From: Lepus europaeus
Taxonomy: Eukaryota; Chordata; Mammalia; Lagomorpha; Leporidae
Reading direction: 5' to 3'
Assembly (NCBI RefSeq): GCF_033115175.1
Contig: NC_084836.1
Coordinates: forward strand, 81,434,253-81,498,252
DNA: 64,000 bases
Positions 34,858 through 46,475 of the stretch are shown in pieces (the first letter of the stretch is position 1; each line of letters opens with the position of its first letter). The translations under genes were made by a program, and so were the position numbers. The notes beneath the pieces were generated by a model, which saw nothing but the letters and a program-made list of their open reading frames with translations, was not told where the DNA came from and did not search any database.

Positions 34858-35214
34858 GGGCCAGCGCTGTGGCTCACTAGGCTAATCCTCTGCCTTGCAG
34901 CGCCGGCACACCGGGTTCTAGTCCCGGTTGGGGCACCGGATTCTGTCCCAGTTGCCCCTCTTCCAGGCCAGCTCTCTGCTATGGCTCGGGAAGGCAGTGG
35001 AGGATGGCCCAAGTGCTTGGGCCCTGCACCCCATGGGAGACCAGGAGAAGCACCTGGCTCCTGGCTTCGGATCAGCGCGGTGCGCCAGCTGCAGTGCGCC
35101 GGCTGTGGCGGCCATTGGAGGGTGAACCAACGGCAAAAGGAAGACCTTTCTCTCTGTCTCTCTCTCTGTCCACTCTGCCTGTCAAAAAAAAGAAAAAGAA
35201 AAAAGAAAAGAAAA
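34858..35214 (+). mobile_element. CSINE2-like SINE, first of a same-site pair
   Basis: It is bounded by AAAATCTTTCTATAT at 34843-34857 and again at 35215-35229, an exact 15-base duplicate. The tail is a mixed A/G run. Confidence 0.92.
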
Positions 35215-35229
35215 AAAATCTTTCTATAT

Positions 35230-35548
35230 GGGGCCAGCGTTGCGGCAAGTGGGTAAAGCCAACACCTGCAGTGCCATATGGGTGCTGGCTTGAGTCCCAG
35301 CTACTCCACTTCCTATCCAGCTCCCTGCTAACGGCCTGAGAAAAGCAGCAGATGATGGCCCAAGTGCTTGGGCTCCTGCCACCCACCTGGAAGACCAGGA
35401 TGAAGCTCCTGGCTCCTGGCTTTGGCTTCACCCAACCTTGGCCATTGTGGCCATCTGGGGAGTGAAACTAGCAGATGGAAGATCTCTCTCTCTCTTTCTC
35501 TGTTTCTCCCTCTCTCTTTCAAATAAATAAGTAAATCTTAAAGAAAAT
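35230..35548 (+). mobile_element. C-SINE, second of a same-site pair
   Basis: It follows the second target copy directly and is followed by a third copy (AAAATCTTTCTAT, 35549-35561). Confidence 0.92.
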
Positions 35549-35849
35549 AAAATCTTTCTATGGTCTGAGGTCACCTCCACTCTACCAACAAATTATTTTA
35601 AGGAAAAAATAATGGCTTTTCACTACTTTACTTCTAACTTGGAACACCTGTTGCACATCACTTTGCGTTTCCTTACTGGGGCAGTGTCAACAGTTGTTTG
35701 GGGGCGGGTTTCAAATGGATGTTACTAGCCCTGGCAGTTGCCAGAACTTGCAACTGGACCCAGGGGTTTTCCCCTGAACCCCAGAAACGCCAAGCAGTGA
35801 CCAATTTAGAAGCTGCTCTCCGAGGTAAGTGCATAAACACCCCAGCTTC

Positions 35850-36081
35850 CATGCCTGGTGCTATGGCGTAGTAGGTTAAGCTGCTGCCTGCAGTGCCAGC
35901 ATCCTATGGGGTGCTGGTTCGAGTCGCAGCTGCTCCACTTCCAATTTGGTTCCCTGCTGGTAGTCTGGGAAAGCAGTAGAAGATGGCCCAAGTCTTTGGG
36001 CCCCTGTAGCCACATGGGAGACCCAGATCAGCCCAGCTCCAGTCATTTCGACTACTTGGGGAATGAACCAATGGATGGAAG

Positions 36082-36116
<35 letters not shown>

Positions 36117-36168
36117 TCATTGTCTGTAACCACCTCTCAAATAAAAAAATAAAATCTTTTTTTAAAAA
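35850..36168 (+). mobile_element. C-SINE with target duplication
   Basis: Flanks ATAAACACCCCAGCTT and ATAAATACCCCAGCTC. A pure CT run of about 26 lies at 36085-36110. Confidence 0.9.
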
Positions 36169-36823
36169 AATAAATACCCCAGCTCCCTTGCTCCTTGGAT
36201 GAGGGTGAGGCACTTGGAGCCTGGGGCTGCATAACCTTCCCGGGGATCCCCCTGCAAGAGTCAGCATGAGGTTTCCACTACACCTGTGATTGACAGCCCT
36301 CCCTCCTGACCCACTCACTCACTCAATACTGGAGTTTCCTGCTCCTCCCGAATAAACTCCATACCCCGATTCTTTGTCTCAGAATCAACTGATTTCTGGG
36401 GGAAGCTACACTATGGGAAGCTAAACAGCAAGTTGGAATAAGCTTTCCTGGTCAGCCCTTGCATGGTAGTATCTGAAAGGAGTGGTTCTTCCTCCAAAAC
36501 CTCCAAAGCCAAGGTCAAGACTTAAGGGGACTGGGTGGTGTTACTGCAGCTCCCAGAACCAATTGGGAGCACTCGTTCATTAAAGCGTCACCAAACAAGC
36601 TCCAAGGTACCCATCCAGGCCTTGGGGAAAGTGTGGAGACTAGCCCTGGCAGTGGCATTGGTGCTGGGCCAACGACTGTGGCATAAACACTTCCATCATG
36701 GCTGATTTCACACTGCCAACGTGGTGGCATTGAGGAGGGGGTCAGGAGGAGTCACACACTTTCACTTTCCTCAAGCCCATGTGGGACTCAGTGTCCACTC
36801 TCCCTGGGGGTGTGGGGCAGGGA

Positions 36824-36835
<12 letters not shown>

Positions 36836-36855
<20 letters not shown>

Positions 36856-37168
36856 GACAGGCAGACTGGACAGTGAGAGAGAGACAGAGAGAAAGGTCTT
36901 CCTTCCATTGGTTCACCCTCCAATTGCCGCTGCGGCCGGCACACTGCGCTGATCCAAAGCCAGGAGCCAGGTGCTTCTCCTGGTCTCCCATGCGGGTGCA
37001 GGGCCCAAGCACTTGGGCCATCCTCCACTGCCCTCCCAGGCCACTGCAGAGAGCTGGCCTGGAAGAGGGGCAACCGGGACAGAATCCAGTGCCCCGACCT
37101 GGACTAGAACCCAGTGTGCCGGCGCCGCAGGCAGAGGATTAGCCTATTGAGCTGTGGCGCCGGCCAGC
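36836..37168 (-). mobile_element. CSINE2-like SINE with target duplication
   Basis: GCAGGGATTTTC precedes and follows it. Head end GCGCCGGCC. Confidence 0.92.
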
Positions 37169-37479
37169 AGGGATTTTCAAGAGACAGAGGATTGGTTCTA
37201 GCAGATGGAGTTGTCCCCAAGTATTGGGAACCTGATTCAGGAAAGACACGGGGTTACGGAGGATGACCAACTCACTGGTTCCTTCCACGGAAGCCCTCCG
37301 TTGGGGGTGGGGGGTGTGGCTGAGTGAGATGGACTTCTTGCTTTCAGGTGGCGAGGTATGGGGGGGCGAACAGTAGAGAGTACAGTAGAACTACAGCCTC
37401 TCATTGTAGAGGCCCTGCGTTCAGCTGGAGCTGGGCGTTTGCAGGAGGTAATGGCTGGGTGACTGTGCTGGTGGTGGAA

Positions 37480-37990
37480 GAACCTGGGACAGGGCCTGAT
37501 GCTCTCGACTGCTCAGCCCTTGAACTGTTCCCCTGGCTCCACATCACGCAACACCAGGATATGGCTCTGGCACTGTTCTCTGCTCTGTCTGAATCGACTC
37601 CCTTCACGAGCTGGGGCTTTGGCCACCGTTTTAGTGGGGCTGCCTCCCGAGCTCACACCTGCAGCCAAGACCTCCCCTCTGACCGTCAGGCCCATCTACT
37701 GCACTGCCCACCTGACATCTTCACTTGGGTGGCCCTCAAGCAAATCAGACTCAACCTGTCACAAATGCACACTCCACCGCCTTCTCGCTCGTCACCAGCT
37801 TCCTGACGTGTCTCCTCTGTTCCACTCTTGCTGCCTCCTAATTCACTGCCAAACTGAATCCAACGTAGCCTTAAAATTTAAAGTGAGTTACCCTGATAAA
37901 ATCCTCAACAGCACTCAGAATAAGATGGAAACTTCTCACAATGGCCGGCAGAATTGGGGATGACCAGGTCCTTGTCTCTTCCAATTCACC
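37480..37990 (+). mobile_element. Ancient L2-like LINE fragment
   Basis: CATCTTCACTTGGGTGGCCC, GATAAAATCCTCAACAGCAC and AATGGCCGGCAGAATTGGGG resemble the L2-type ORF2 3' region. Confidence 0.5.
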
Positions 37991-38529
37991 TTTTCAACAG
38001 TCACTTAGGGGCTGATGTTACAGCAATTGCTGGGTCTTGCTCCTTCTTCTTCTGCAGTCGCTGGCTTGGCCTTTCACTGTCTAGCTTTACTGCTGCTGCG
38101 GAGGCAGAGGGAATGGGTGGTCTCTCTGCCTTTCCTCCGTGGCAGGGGAAGGCATATGCCTACATACTTCCCGTAGCCTCGTAGCTGGCCTTCTGACTAC
38201 CCGCGGACTTGGCTCAATGATAACGCTTTGGCCAATGGGAGATTAATGGACCTGAAACAAACACAAGCCTGAACTGCATCTGCCTCCACGTGGAATGGAA
38301 GCCCCTTTTCCAAAGTGGACGGCAGATACATAGAACACACTCATCTGAAGCTTGCAGCCGAGCTAAGATCACTAAACACTCGTTAATCCACGGGTGCATA
38401 GACGGAAAAAAAATATGCAAATGGACGCATGCAACTGAGCTTATTTTCCCTTTGTTTCTTTTGATACACAGCATCCTGGTAGCAACAGCTAACTGATACA
38501 ACTGCCTCTGCCCAAGTCACCTTATTTTC

Positions 38530-39027
38530 TCTCTCGTGCAAAGACCTCTTAGCTGGTCTTGCAGCCAGCAGCCTCTGCTTCCAGTGTTTTCACAGGCAGT
38601 TCTCAGGTGATGGCACCTCTCCCTCTGGAACAGCCTTCGTGCTTTCACTTCTGCCACTTATCCTCACCCCTCCCCACTCCCCACCCTTCCCCCCCAGCCA
38701 CAGGAGATGCTCCTGGGCCCCTCATCTATCAAGCCTTTCCGCATCTTGGTATCCCACAATCTGTTCTTTTGGCTTGGAAAAAGCCCCCTCGTCCCTCTCT
38801 ACCTGCTCTGATAATCTCCCATTCTCCCTTCTTCAGTAGCACTCTGAAGCTCTTGCATGACAAGCCGGCGGGAGGGCATGCATCGCACTTTGCTTTTCTT
38901 GTGCACAACTGTCTCCTTCCACAGACGGTCGTTCCAGGAGCACAGGACCATGTCTGGCTTCCTGTAGCATCTCCAGTGGTATCTGGCTTTGGACACATTA
39001 AGTGTTTAATTAAGGCTTCGTTAAATA
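38530..39027 (+). mobile_element. Ancient L2-like LINE 3' end
   Basis: It opens CCTCTTAGCTGGTCTTGCAG and closes GTGTTTAATTAAGGCTTCG, the worn equivalent of the L2 terminal region. Confidence 0.45.
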
Positions 39028-39770
39028 ATTGCGGCAGGTGTTTGGCCTAGCAGTGAAGTTACTGGTTAAGATGCTTGCACTGGGGTGCGATGGGTCAAGC
39101 CACTGCTCTGGACATTTGAATCTTACATCAGAGAGCCTGGGCTCCTTTGTTTCTTTTATTTATTTATTTTTTATAATTTTTTTTTGACAGGCAGAGTGGA
39201 CAGTGAGAGAGAGAGACAGAGAGAAAGGTCTTCCTTTGCCGTTGGTTGAGCCTCCAATGGCTGCCGTGGCCGGCGCGCTATGGCCGGTGCACCGCGCTGA
39301 TCCGAAGGCAGGAGCCAGGTGCTTATCCTGGTCTCCCATGGGGTGCAGGGCCCTAGCACTTGGGCCATCCTCCACTGCACTCCCAGGACACAGCAGAGAG
39401 CTGGCCTGGAAGAGGGCCAACTGGGACAGAATCCGGCGCCCCGACTGGGACTAGAACCTGGTGTGCCGGCGCCGCTAGGCAGAGGATTAGCCCATTGAAC
39501 CGCAGCGCCAGCCTCCTTTGCTTCTAATCTGGCTGCCTGCTACTGCACCGTTGAGGCAGAAAATGATGACTCAAGTACTTGAGTCCCTGCTGTTCATGTG
39601 GGAGACCCAGATTGAGCTCCTGTCTCTTGGCTTCCTTCAGCCCAGCTGTTGCAGACATTTGGGGAGTGAACCAGTGGATGGAAGGTCCCACTCACCTCCA
39701 TACCTATTACTCTGCCTTTCAATTAAATAAACAAATAAAACATCTTAAAAATAAAAAAAGATACTCACAT
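39028..39770 (+). mobile_element. Older C-SINE interrupted by a CSINE2-like copy
   Basis: A divergent sense copy: head part 39028-39154, body and tail 39513-39770. Confidence 0.8.
39155..39512 (-). mobile_element. CSINE2-like SINE nested in an older C-SINE
   Basis: Antisense; the duplicate CTCCTTTGTTTCT (39142) and CTCCTTTGCTTCT (39513) marks the site. Confidence 0.9.
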
Positions 39771-40010
39771 GCCATACCAGGATGCCTGGGTTGGACTCCT
39801 GACTGTGGTTTTGAGTCCAATTTCCTGCTAAGGCATACCCTGCAAAGCAGGAGGTGATGGTTCAAGTAGCTGGGTCCCTGTTACCTACGTGGGAGACCTG
39901 GACTGAGTTCTAAGCTCCCGGCTTCAGCCTGGCCCACCCAGCCTTGGCCATTGTGGGCATTTAGGGAGTGAACACGGTACGGGAGTCCTCTGTCCATCTC
40001 TGTCTTTTCC
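39771..40010 (+). mobile_element. Divergent C-SINE without a tail
   Basis: A worn sense copy (GACTGAGTTCTAAGCTCC, CCTTGGCCATTGTGG) directly after the previous SINE's tail. Confidence 0.7.
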
Positions 40011-41063
40011 TCCCCCCAACCTCCGCCACCATTGTGCAGAAGACTCATTTTTGGTCCCCTATTCTTTTTAGCTCTGTGGATTCTGGCTCAGGAGGGCTCT
40101 TGCACAGACATCCCTCCCTCCCTGCCTCTCAGATGTATTTCACATTTCCATGCCCTGGCTCGGTGCCCACCCAGTAACTTTCTCAGCTCTGTTAAAGATC
40201 ACGGAGCAGACGTTCATCACCATAGTGGGGCAAGAAATGTTCATTTTCCAAACTTCAACTCCTAGAAATATTTCTTATTTTGGGCACAGAGGTAGCTGGC
40301 TGGCTGACTTCTGGGCAAGCTACAAAGTGCTAAGAAATGTCAAAATCTGTAAAACCATATTCACTCCTCACTGCCAAAAGCTTGAACCTAACATCGGGCA
40401 CGCAGCCGCTGTCTGGATGGTAATTATCAGTGAATGATGGCTTGGAAATCCCATCCGGACGAGATGGAAAGACTGCCTCATGGCTGTTGGCAGGTCTCTT
40501 GGGAGGCTGGGCGAGGCCATTCAACCCACACAGCTGCACAGTTCTCCAGCCAGGGACCCAGGGGGGCTGCTGCTGAGCCAGAGGCAGGGTCCTGAGGGTC
40601 CTTTCAGAACAGGAGGTGCTGTCCTGCAAAGGCTGGGGGTAGGGATGAGGGCACAACAGATGCTGGCAGCCAATCAGCCCTAAACTTGCTTTGCCATACA
40701 CCAAACGGCTCCTGCATCTCAGCGTTGAGAGTCGCAGTGCTGTCCCCCAGGGTGGCTGGTGGCTCACAGGGAACCGGCCACGTGAGGGCACTTGATAAAA
40801 GCCAGGGAGTGACCCGGGACTGACAGAAAGGACAATCCTCATACAAGGGTCCAAGGGTTCCTCTGACTTCCGGCAGAAACCTACTGCAGAAACACCACTG
40901 ACCATGGGCCAGGCCAGCAAGGACAGCAGTCCACTTTTAGAATCTGGGGGTCAGGAGCTGTACCCTTCCCAGTTCCATCTCTCATTTTAAATAAGTGTGA
41001 AGAGCCTGCCTGAGCCCTAGTAAGTAGACCCTGCCCTAGCAAAGATTAAAATCAGGGATAGGA

Positions 41064-41322
41064 GGCTGGCGTTGTGGCGCAGCGGGTTAAGCTGCCACCT
41101 GCGATGCTGGCATCCCAGATAGCAACTCTGGTTTGAGTCCTGGTTGTTCTGCTTCCAATCCAGCTTCCTGCTACTGTGCCTGGGAAAACAATCAAAAAAT
41201 GGCCCCAGCATTTGCCCCTGCCACCCATGTGGGAGACCAGACGGAGTTCTGGGTTCCTAGCTTTTGGCCTGGCCCAGCCTTGGCTGTTGTGGCCATTTGG
41301 GGAGTGAACCACTGGATGGAAG

Positions 41323-41358
<36 letters not shown>

Positions 41359-41396
41359 GTCTCTCTGCCTCTCAGTAAATAAAATAAATCTTAAAA
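41064..41396 (+). mobile_element. C-SINE with target duplication
   Basis: AAAATCAGGGAT before (41048) and after (41398). A pure CT run of about 30 precedes the tail. Confidence 0.92.
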
Positions 41397-41621
41397 CAAA
41401 ATCAGGGATTAATGCAGTCAGAAATCGCACCATGCCTGCGCCACTCTTTAGGTCACATGTTACTAATCAGAGGTGTAGTCTAGGCAAGTAGAGTTTTCCA
41501 GAAAATTCAACTTCGCTTCTCTGCAGGCTGATTCCTTAACCTTTCTGATCAAAATGTTTCATTCTCAAGTATTTTACAAATCTGATGCTCCTCCTAGAGG
41601 ATCAGAGATACAACTTAAACA

Positions 41622-41694
41622 GTTGATTATTTATTTGGAGGAGAGGGGGAGAGGGAGAGGGAGAGGGAGAGGGGGAGGGAGAGGGAGGGAGGGA

Positions 41695-41741
<47 letters not shown>

Positions 41742-41969
41742 TCCATCTGCTGGTTCACTGGTTGGGGCTGGGCCAGGTAGAAAGCAGGAACCCTGAACCC
41801 CATCCAGGTCTCCCACACAGGTGCAGCAGCCCAAGCACTTCCCACTGCCTTCCCAGGCACATTAGCAGGGCAGGAAGTGGAGCACCTGGGACTGGAACCA
41901 GCACCCACCCATATGGGAGGCTGGTGTCACAGGTGGTGGCTTAGCTTGCTGTGTGTCAACACCAGCCTC
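41622..41969 (-). mobile_element. C-SINE with an expanded purine tract
   Basis: Antisense; GGGAGA units (about 41640-41698) then a GA run to about 41738 make up a third of its length. Confidence 0.85.
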
Positions 41970-42010
41970 TAAACTTAATGACTCAGGATCACCACCATGA
42001 ACATAAATTA

Positions 42011-42089
42011 TTAAGATTTACTTATTTATTTGAAAGGCAAAGTACAGAGAGACAGAGAGGCAGAGGTGAGAGGGTGTGAGAGGGAAAGT

Positions 42090-42131
<42 letters not shown>

Positions 42132-42376
42132 TCTTCCTTGCCAAATGGAAGCAACAGCCGGAGCTGGGCCAATTCTGAGCCAGGAGCCAGGAGCTTCTTT
42201 TGGGTCCTCCACGTGGGAACAGGGGCCCAAGCACTTGGGCTATATTCTGACGCTTTCCAAGGCACATTAGCAGGGAGCTGGATGGGAAGTGGAGCAGCTG
42301 GGACTAGAACCGGCGCATACATGGGATGCCGGCACTGCAGGCGGTGGCTTTACCCACTACGCCACAGCATCAGCCC
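42011..42376 (-). mobile_element. C-SINE with target duplication
   Basis: TGAACATAAATTATT before and TGAACACAAATTTATT after. GA run of about 34 at 42095-42128. Confidence 0.9.
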
Positions 42377-43014
42377 CTGAACACAAATTTATTTAATCTG
42401 GCTGAACCACAGCAAAACTCTCAGGAGCTAGTGGTGTACAATAGGGCTGCTTGCCACTACAAATGAGGAAACAAAATGTATTTTATGACAACTGGAGTGG
42501 TGTGGACAGCAGCAACTAAACAGACAAAGCCTGAAACTCAGACCCTGGTAGCAGAGAGAGGACACAGGGGAGGTAACTGTGCAACAAGGTGGGAAAGCAA
42601 ATTCATGGTTAAGAGATTGTGCGCAGTGAGAGGCTGGATTTGGGTTGCCACGTGGGTAGGAGTAGCGATGTTCTGGTTGTGGGGATGCTTCCCTCACTGA
42701 ACGCTTTCTCCAGCACAGACAGCAAACTGCTCGAGTAAAACCCGGGTAAGACAGCACTCTAAAGCACAGCCACTAAGATCCAAGGCTGACGCTGTGGCGC
42801 TGCTGCTCCTGATTCAGCTCACCCGGCCGGCTTGCCCACTCACAGGCTGGCCCCGCCTCAGAGTGCAAAGTTTTCCAAACAGGGAAGGCTTATGGAATAC
42901 AAGATTCTAGAATACACAGTTACCCAACGTACAACTATGGCTTCCTAACAGTTCCTACACTGAGGATATTACTGGAAAATACGGAATCAGGATTTTTCCT
43001 TACTTTTTATTTCT

Positions 43015-43334
43015 TTTTTTTTTTTTTTAATTTTTTTGACAGAGTTAGACAGTGAGAGAGAGAGAGAGAGACAGACAGAGAGAAAGGTCTTCCTTCCGTT
43101 GGTTTACCCCCCAAATGGCCGCTAAGGCCAGCGCACTGCGCCGATCCGAAGCCAGGAGCCAGGTACTTCCTCCTGGTCTCCCATGTGGGTGCAGGACCCA
43201 AGCACTTGGGCCATCCTCCACTGCCTTTCTGGGCCACAGCAGAGAGCTGGACTGGAAGAGGAGCAACCGGGACTAGAACCCGGGGTGCTGGCACCGCAGG
43301 TGGAGGATTAGCCTAGTGAGCCGCGACGCCAGCC
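43015..43334 (-). mobile_element. C-SINE with a perfect target duplication
   Basis: TACTTTTTATTTCT is identical on both sides (43001-43014 and 43335-43348), pointing to a young insertion. Confidence 0.92.
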
Positions 43335-43384
43335 TACTTTTTATTTCTTAAAATAAGAGTGAGGGTGATACATATAATCCCATA

Positions 43385-43413
43385 GATTAGATATAGATAT
43401 AGATATAGATATA
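43385..43413 (+). repeat. AGATAT hexamer microsatellite
   Basis: Five tandem AGATAT units between a SINE and a SINE fragment. Confidence 0.85.
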
Positions 43414-43548
43414 GAGCTCATCTGCTGGTTCACTTCCCAAATGCCTGTAACAGCTGAGGCTGGGACAGGCTGAAGTCAGGAGCCAGGAGCTCAATCTAGG
43501 TCTCCCACCTGGTTGGGGCCACCATCTATTGCTTTAAGTGCCAGGCCA
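43414..43548 (-). mobile_element. C-SINE body fragment
   Basis: CATCTGCTGGTTCACTTCCC to the CTATTGCTTTAAGTGCC part; head and tail missing. Confidence 0.7.
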
Positions 43549-44427
43549 AATACCCACTCATTTAAATTTTTAAAGTTCAAAATGAAATTTTCTTTTCAAC
43601 AATGCTGCTGAAACAACTAGATATCCATATGCAAAAGAGTAAATATGAATCCCCACCTCACACCCTACACACATGGAATCTTGATATCCTTGGGTTCATG
43701 AACCGCTGACCGATTATAGGACTGGATTTCTGCTTTCAACAGAGAGGTCTGTACTGGTTGTTTGTATGTCTGACATAAAATGCAGATCCTTTTGGCACTG
43801 GTATTGAGACAGCAGCATTGGATGCAAATGCAACATCGCACACACCTTTCCCTAGCGTTCTCTGAGCCCGGAATAGGACTCCCTTGTGTGTCACGGCCGT
43901 GGACCAGAACCCAGCACGGTGTTTCTTCGTCTGTATCTCCCTCTACTTCAAGGATAAAGATCTTCAGTCTCCAATTACAGGACCAGATGTGGTTTTTGTA
44001 TAATTCCAGCAGAATAACCAGAGTGGTCCAATTATGTCATATTCACATGGAATACACAAAGCTGGGCCAGACATTCATTAGAGCCTGAAGTTCTGTCTCA
44101 TGATGTCACCCTGACAGGAGACACTGGGACCTGACAAGACGACGTGTTCATGGTTGTGGGGATCACAGAAGGACAGCAACATTCAATTTTCTGTTCTCTG
44201 AAGAGTGCTGGGACAACGTCAGAAGCAGATTACCAGGGGGCTGATTTATGACTGACAGCCTGCCTAATCCGGTTCAACTTTCAGGCCAATGTCCAAGCTG
44301 GTAAGAGGAACCGCTTTACTCCTGGGGAGAGTTCTAGCTTTGTATTTAAGTGCTTCTGGCTTCACCTTCCAGGATTGTACCTTGTAATCCCAGTAAAGTG
44401 CAATGGATCTGAGGGCATGGGAGGAAT

Positions 44428-44480
44428 TCTTTTTTTTTTTTTAAGATTCATTTATTTATTTGCTTGAGAGGCAGAGTTAC
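44428..44480 (-). mobile_element. C-SINE tail fragment
   Basis: T run, AAGATTCATTTATTTA and GAGAGGCAGAGTTAC; the body is absent. Confidence 0.65.
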
Positions 44481-45389
44481 AAAGGCTCAACCAGCTAGGA
44501 TTGGCCAAGGTGCCCAGATTGATTGGCGTGGGGTGTGAGCGGGGGAGGGCAGTCCTCTGGTGGACGTGGCCGATGGACAAAATCTCCAGCATGGGCAGAA
44601 GCTTGGACCATGGCAGCTGAGCAGCACCAGCAAATCCCTGTTGCTGGGATTCCACCTTCAAGCGGACAACCAGCCCATGGCGGCTGTTAGCGTTCACTGC
44701 CACCTGTTACTCCTCTCCTTCCTGGGAACATGGCTGGCTGGATGACCGGCATCCTTCCTGCCTGGAGGTGGGGCTGTGGGGCTTATCTGGACAAGGACAT
44801 GAGAACCCACTTCTGCACAATCTTCCACGCCCCAGCTTTCTCTGCCTTCTGTGTAGTTAGAGGGGGCACTCTAAGATACTAGGAGCACATGATGGAGTAA
44901 GCTCCAGACCTTGAGTTTCTGCTTCCATTTGAATTTGAATAAGAAGTGAGCCTTTGTTGAGCTACTCAACACAGCTGAGTTGTTGCAATACACTAGCTAG
45001 CAGTTCCTATTCTGACAAGTAAACCAACGATTTGATCTTCTTGAACAAGGCAAGCATATGGCAAGTCCGGTTAATCCTCTCATGCCTCCAGGGGAGCCAG
45101 GAAATGTGGGTGACTTTTGGCCAGTCCCTGAGAGTGGGGGGCTTGCAAGGTTACCGAGTTGTTTTGTATCCCAGAAGCAATGGGGGCACGCTGGATCGGC
45201 TCACCAGGAGTCCTATATCAAGCTTCATGAGGTGCGTCTGATATCTGTGCTGGCACATGGAGACGGAGTTAGCCTGAGTGTTCTTGTGGTCAGAAGTGTC
45301 TTCCCAATCCATCTGTCATCAAAACGCGACTCCCTGGACAGAGGCATCTCACACACAACCCTAGAGTCCATTGCCAAAGAGAAAGCGAG

Positions 45390-45432
45390 CCCTGGGTGCC
45401 CAGGGTGCCCTGGGTGCCCTGGGTGCCCTGGT
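45390..45432 (+). repeat. CCCTGGGTG minisatellite
   Basis: About four and a half 9-base units in tandem. The repeated GCP/PGH reading in open frames is a by-product. Confidence 0.8.
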
Positions 45433-46362
45433 AAAGAAGGAACTAGAAGCCTGCATCCGACCTCTCTGGCCTTCTGCTGAGTTTCAATTTCTGGTTTCTT
45501 TTGCTCCATGCCCCTTCTTAGAAACCTTAACCTGCATGTAACCTACTTTTGAGTTTTGTGAATATCCTGGTGAATCACTGAAACTGATGGTGGCCATGGA
45601 ACCCCCAGACCACCTGAGATTTTTCTCCAGTAATTCAGAGAACAAATCACCCAAAATAAGTACGCTTTCTGCCTGGTACTTACGTATCTCAGTACCCTCT
45701 GTTGCCCTTCTAACCTATACATCAAACTCCTGTGAATTTGTTAGATGGGAGTCAACTCATACAAACATGACTGCCAATAGTCTTGCTATTGGCCTGTAGA
45801 TTCCTGTTTAGAATCCTATGACCATCCAATGGATGTCCCTTTTCCAGTGGGCCAAGCTGGCTGACCCCTCTTCACTGTCTCCCACGTATCACCTACCATG
45901 TAATCAGCTAGTAAAAGATAACACTACAGCAAGATTTGGAAAATGACAACCCATGGGACAAGTCTAGCCCACCAGCTGTTTCTGTAGAGCTCATGAGTTG
46001 TTTTATTTTTAAATGGTTGAAACAAACAAACAAACAAAAAATAGAAGCACAATCTATCCCAGTGTGGAAGTCACACAACACTGAAATTTGGGTTCTACAA
46101 ATAGAGTGGTGTAGACATGGCTGCCTTCTCGGAGATCTGTAGCCCTGACTCTGGCTTGTAAAGCCTAAAATATTTACTGTCTGGTCCCTGACAGGACATA
46201 CACACTCAGCTCTGCTGCAGAGGCCAGGACATGGACCAAGAGAATTTGTTTCTCCCTCAACGTTGCTGTTTCCAAACTTTTCCTTGCCCCGAAACGAAGG
46301 CTTATGGCCAAGGCCATTGACAAGAGCGGATTTAAAGAGAAGTTCTGGAGAAAAGCACTTAC

Positions 46363-46475
46363 GTAGGATCCGTAATCCACAGCCAGGGTCTGCAGAGCCC
46401 AGGGGAGCCCCAGGCCGATCAGGATGTCAAACACGTTACTGCCGATAGAGTTGGACACAGCCATGTCGCCCATGC
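46363..46475 (-). CDS. SLC24A3: SLC24A3 exon: alpha-2 repeat, second half
   Basis: 113 nt; GC completes the Gly codon, then 37 codons (visible residues 284-320). It contains GMGDMAVSNSIGSNVFD, the second half of the alpha-2 repeat. The last Asp lies 27 residues after the GTSVPD Asp. The same spacing separates Asp548 and Asp575 in NCKX2, where Asp575 sets K+ dependence. Its presence argues for a K+-dependent exchanger. The exon continues ILIGLGLPWALQTL and ends DYGSY in phase 0. The acceptor is GTCCTCACAG and the donor GTAAGT. Confidence 0.96.

Larger units (their letters stand above)
28643..46362 (-). other. SLC24A3 17.7-kb intron
   Basis: The largest complete intron here. It holds about 20 C-SINE copies, an antisense L1 3' end split by two SINEs, further antisense L1-like pieces, L2-like remnants, one MIR and several simple repeats. 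Stretches without recognised elements are 30616-30967, 31312-32210, 33626-34200, 35562-35850, 36170-36835, 37169-37480, 40011-41063, 42377-43000, 43549-44427 and 44481-46362. No coding exon was found in either strand. Confidence 0.85.

Noticed and set aside
41627..41908. Ser-Leu repeat proteins in many SINE tails
   Set aside because: They are readings of CT/GA runs of the SINEs, not genes.
45225..45509. Collagen-like GHPGHPGHPG peptide
   Set aside because: It comes from the CCCTGGGTG minisatellite in an intron.
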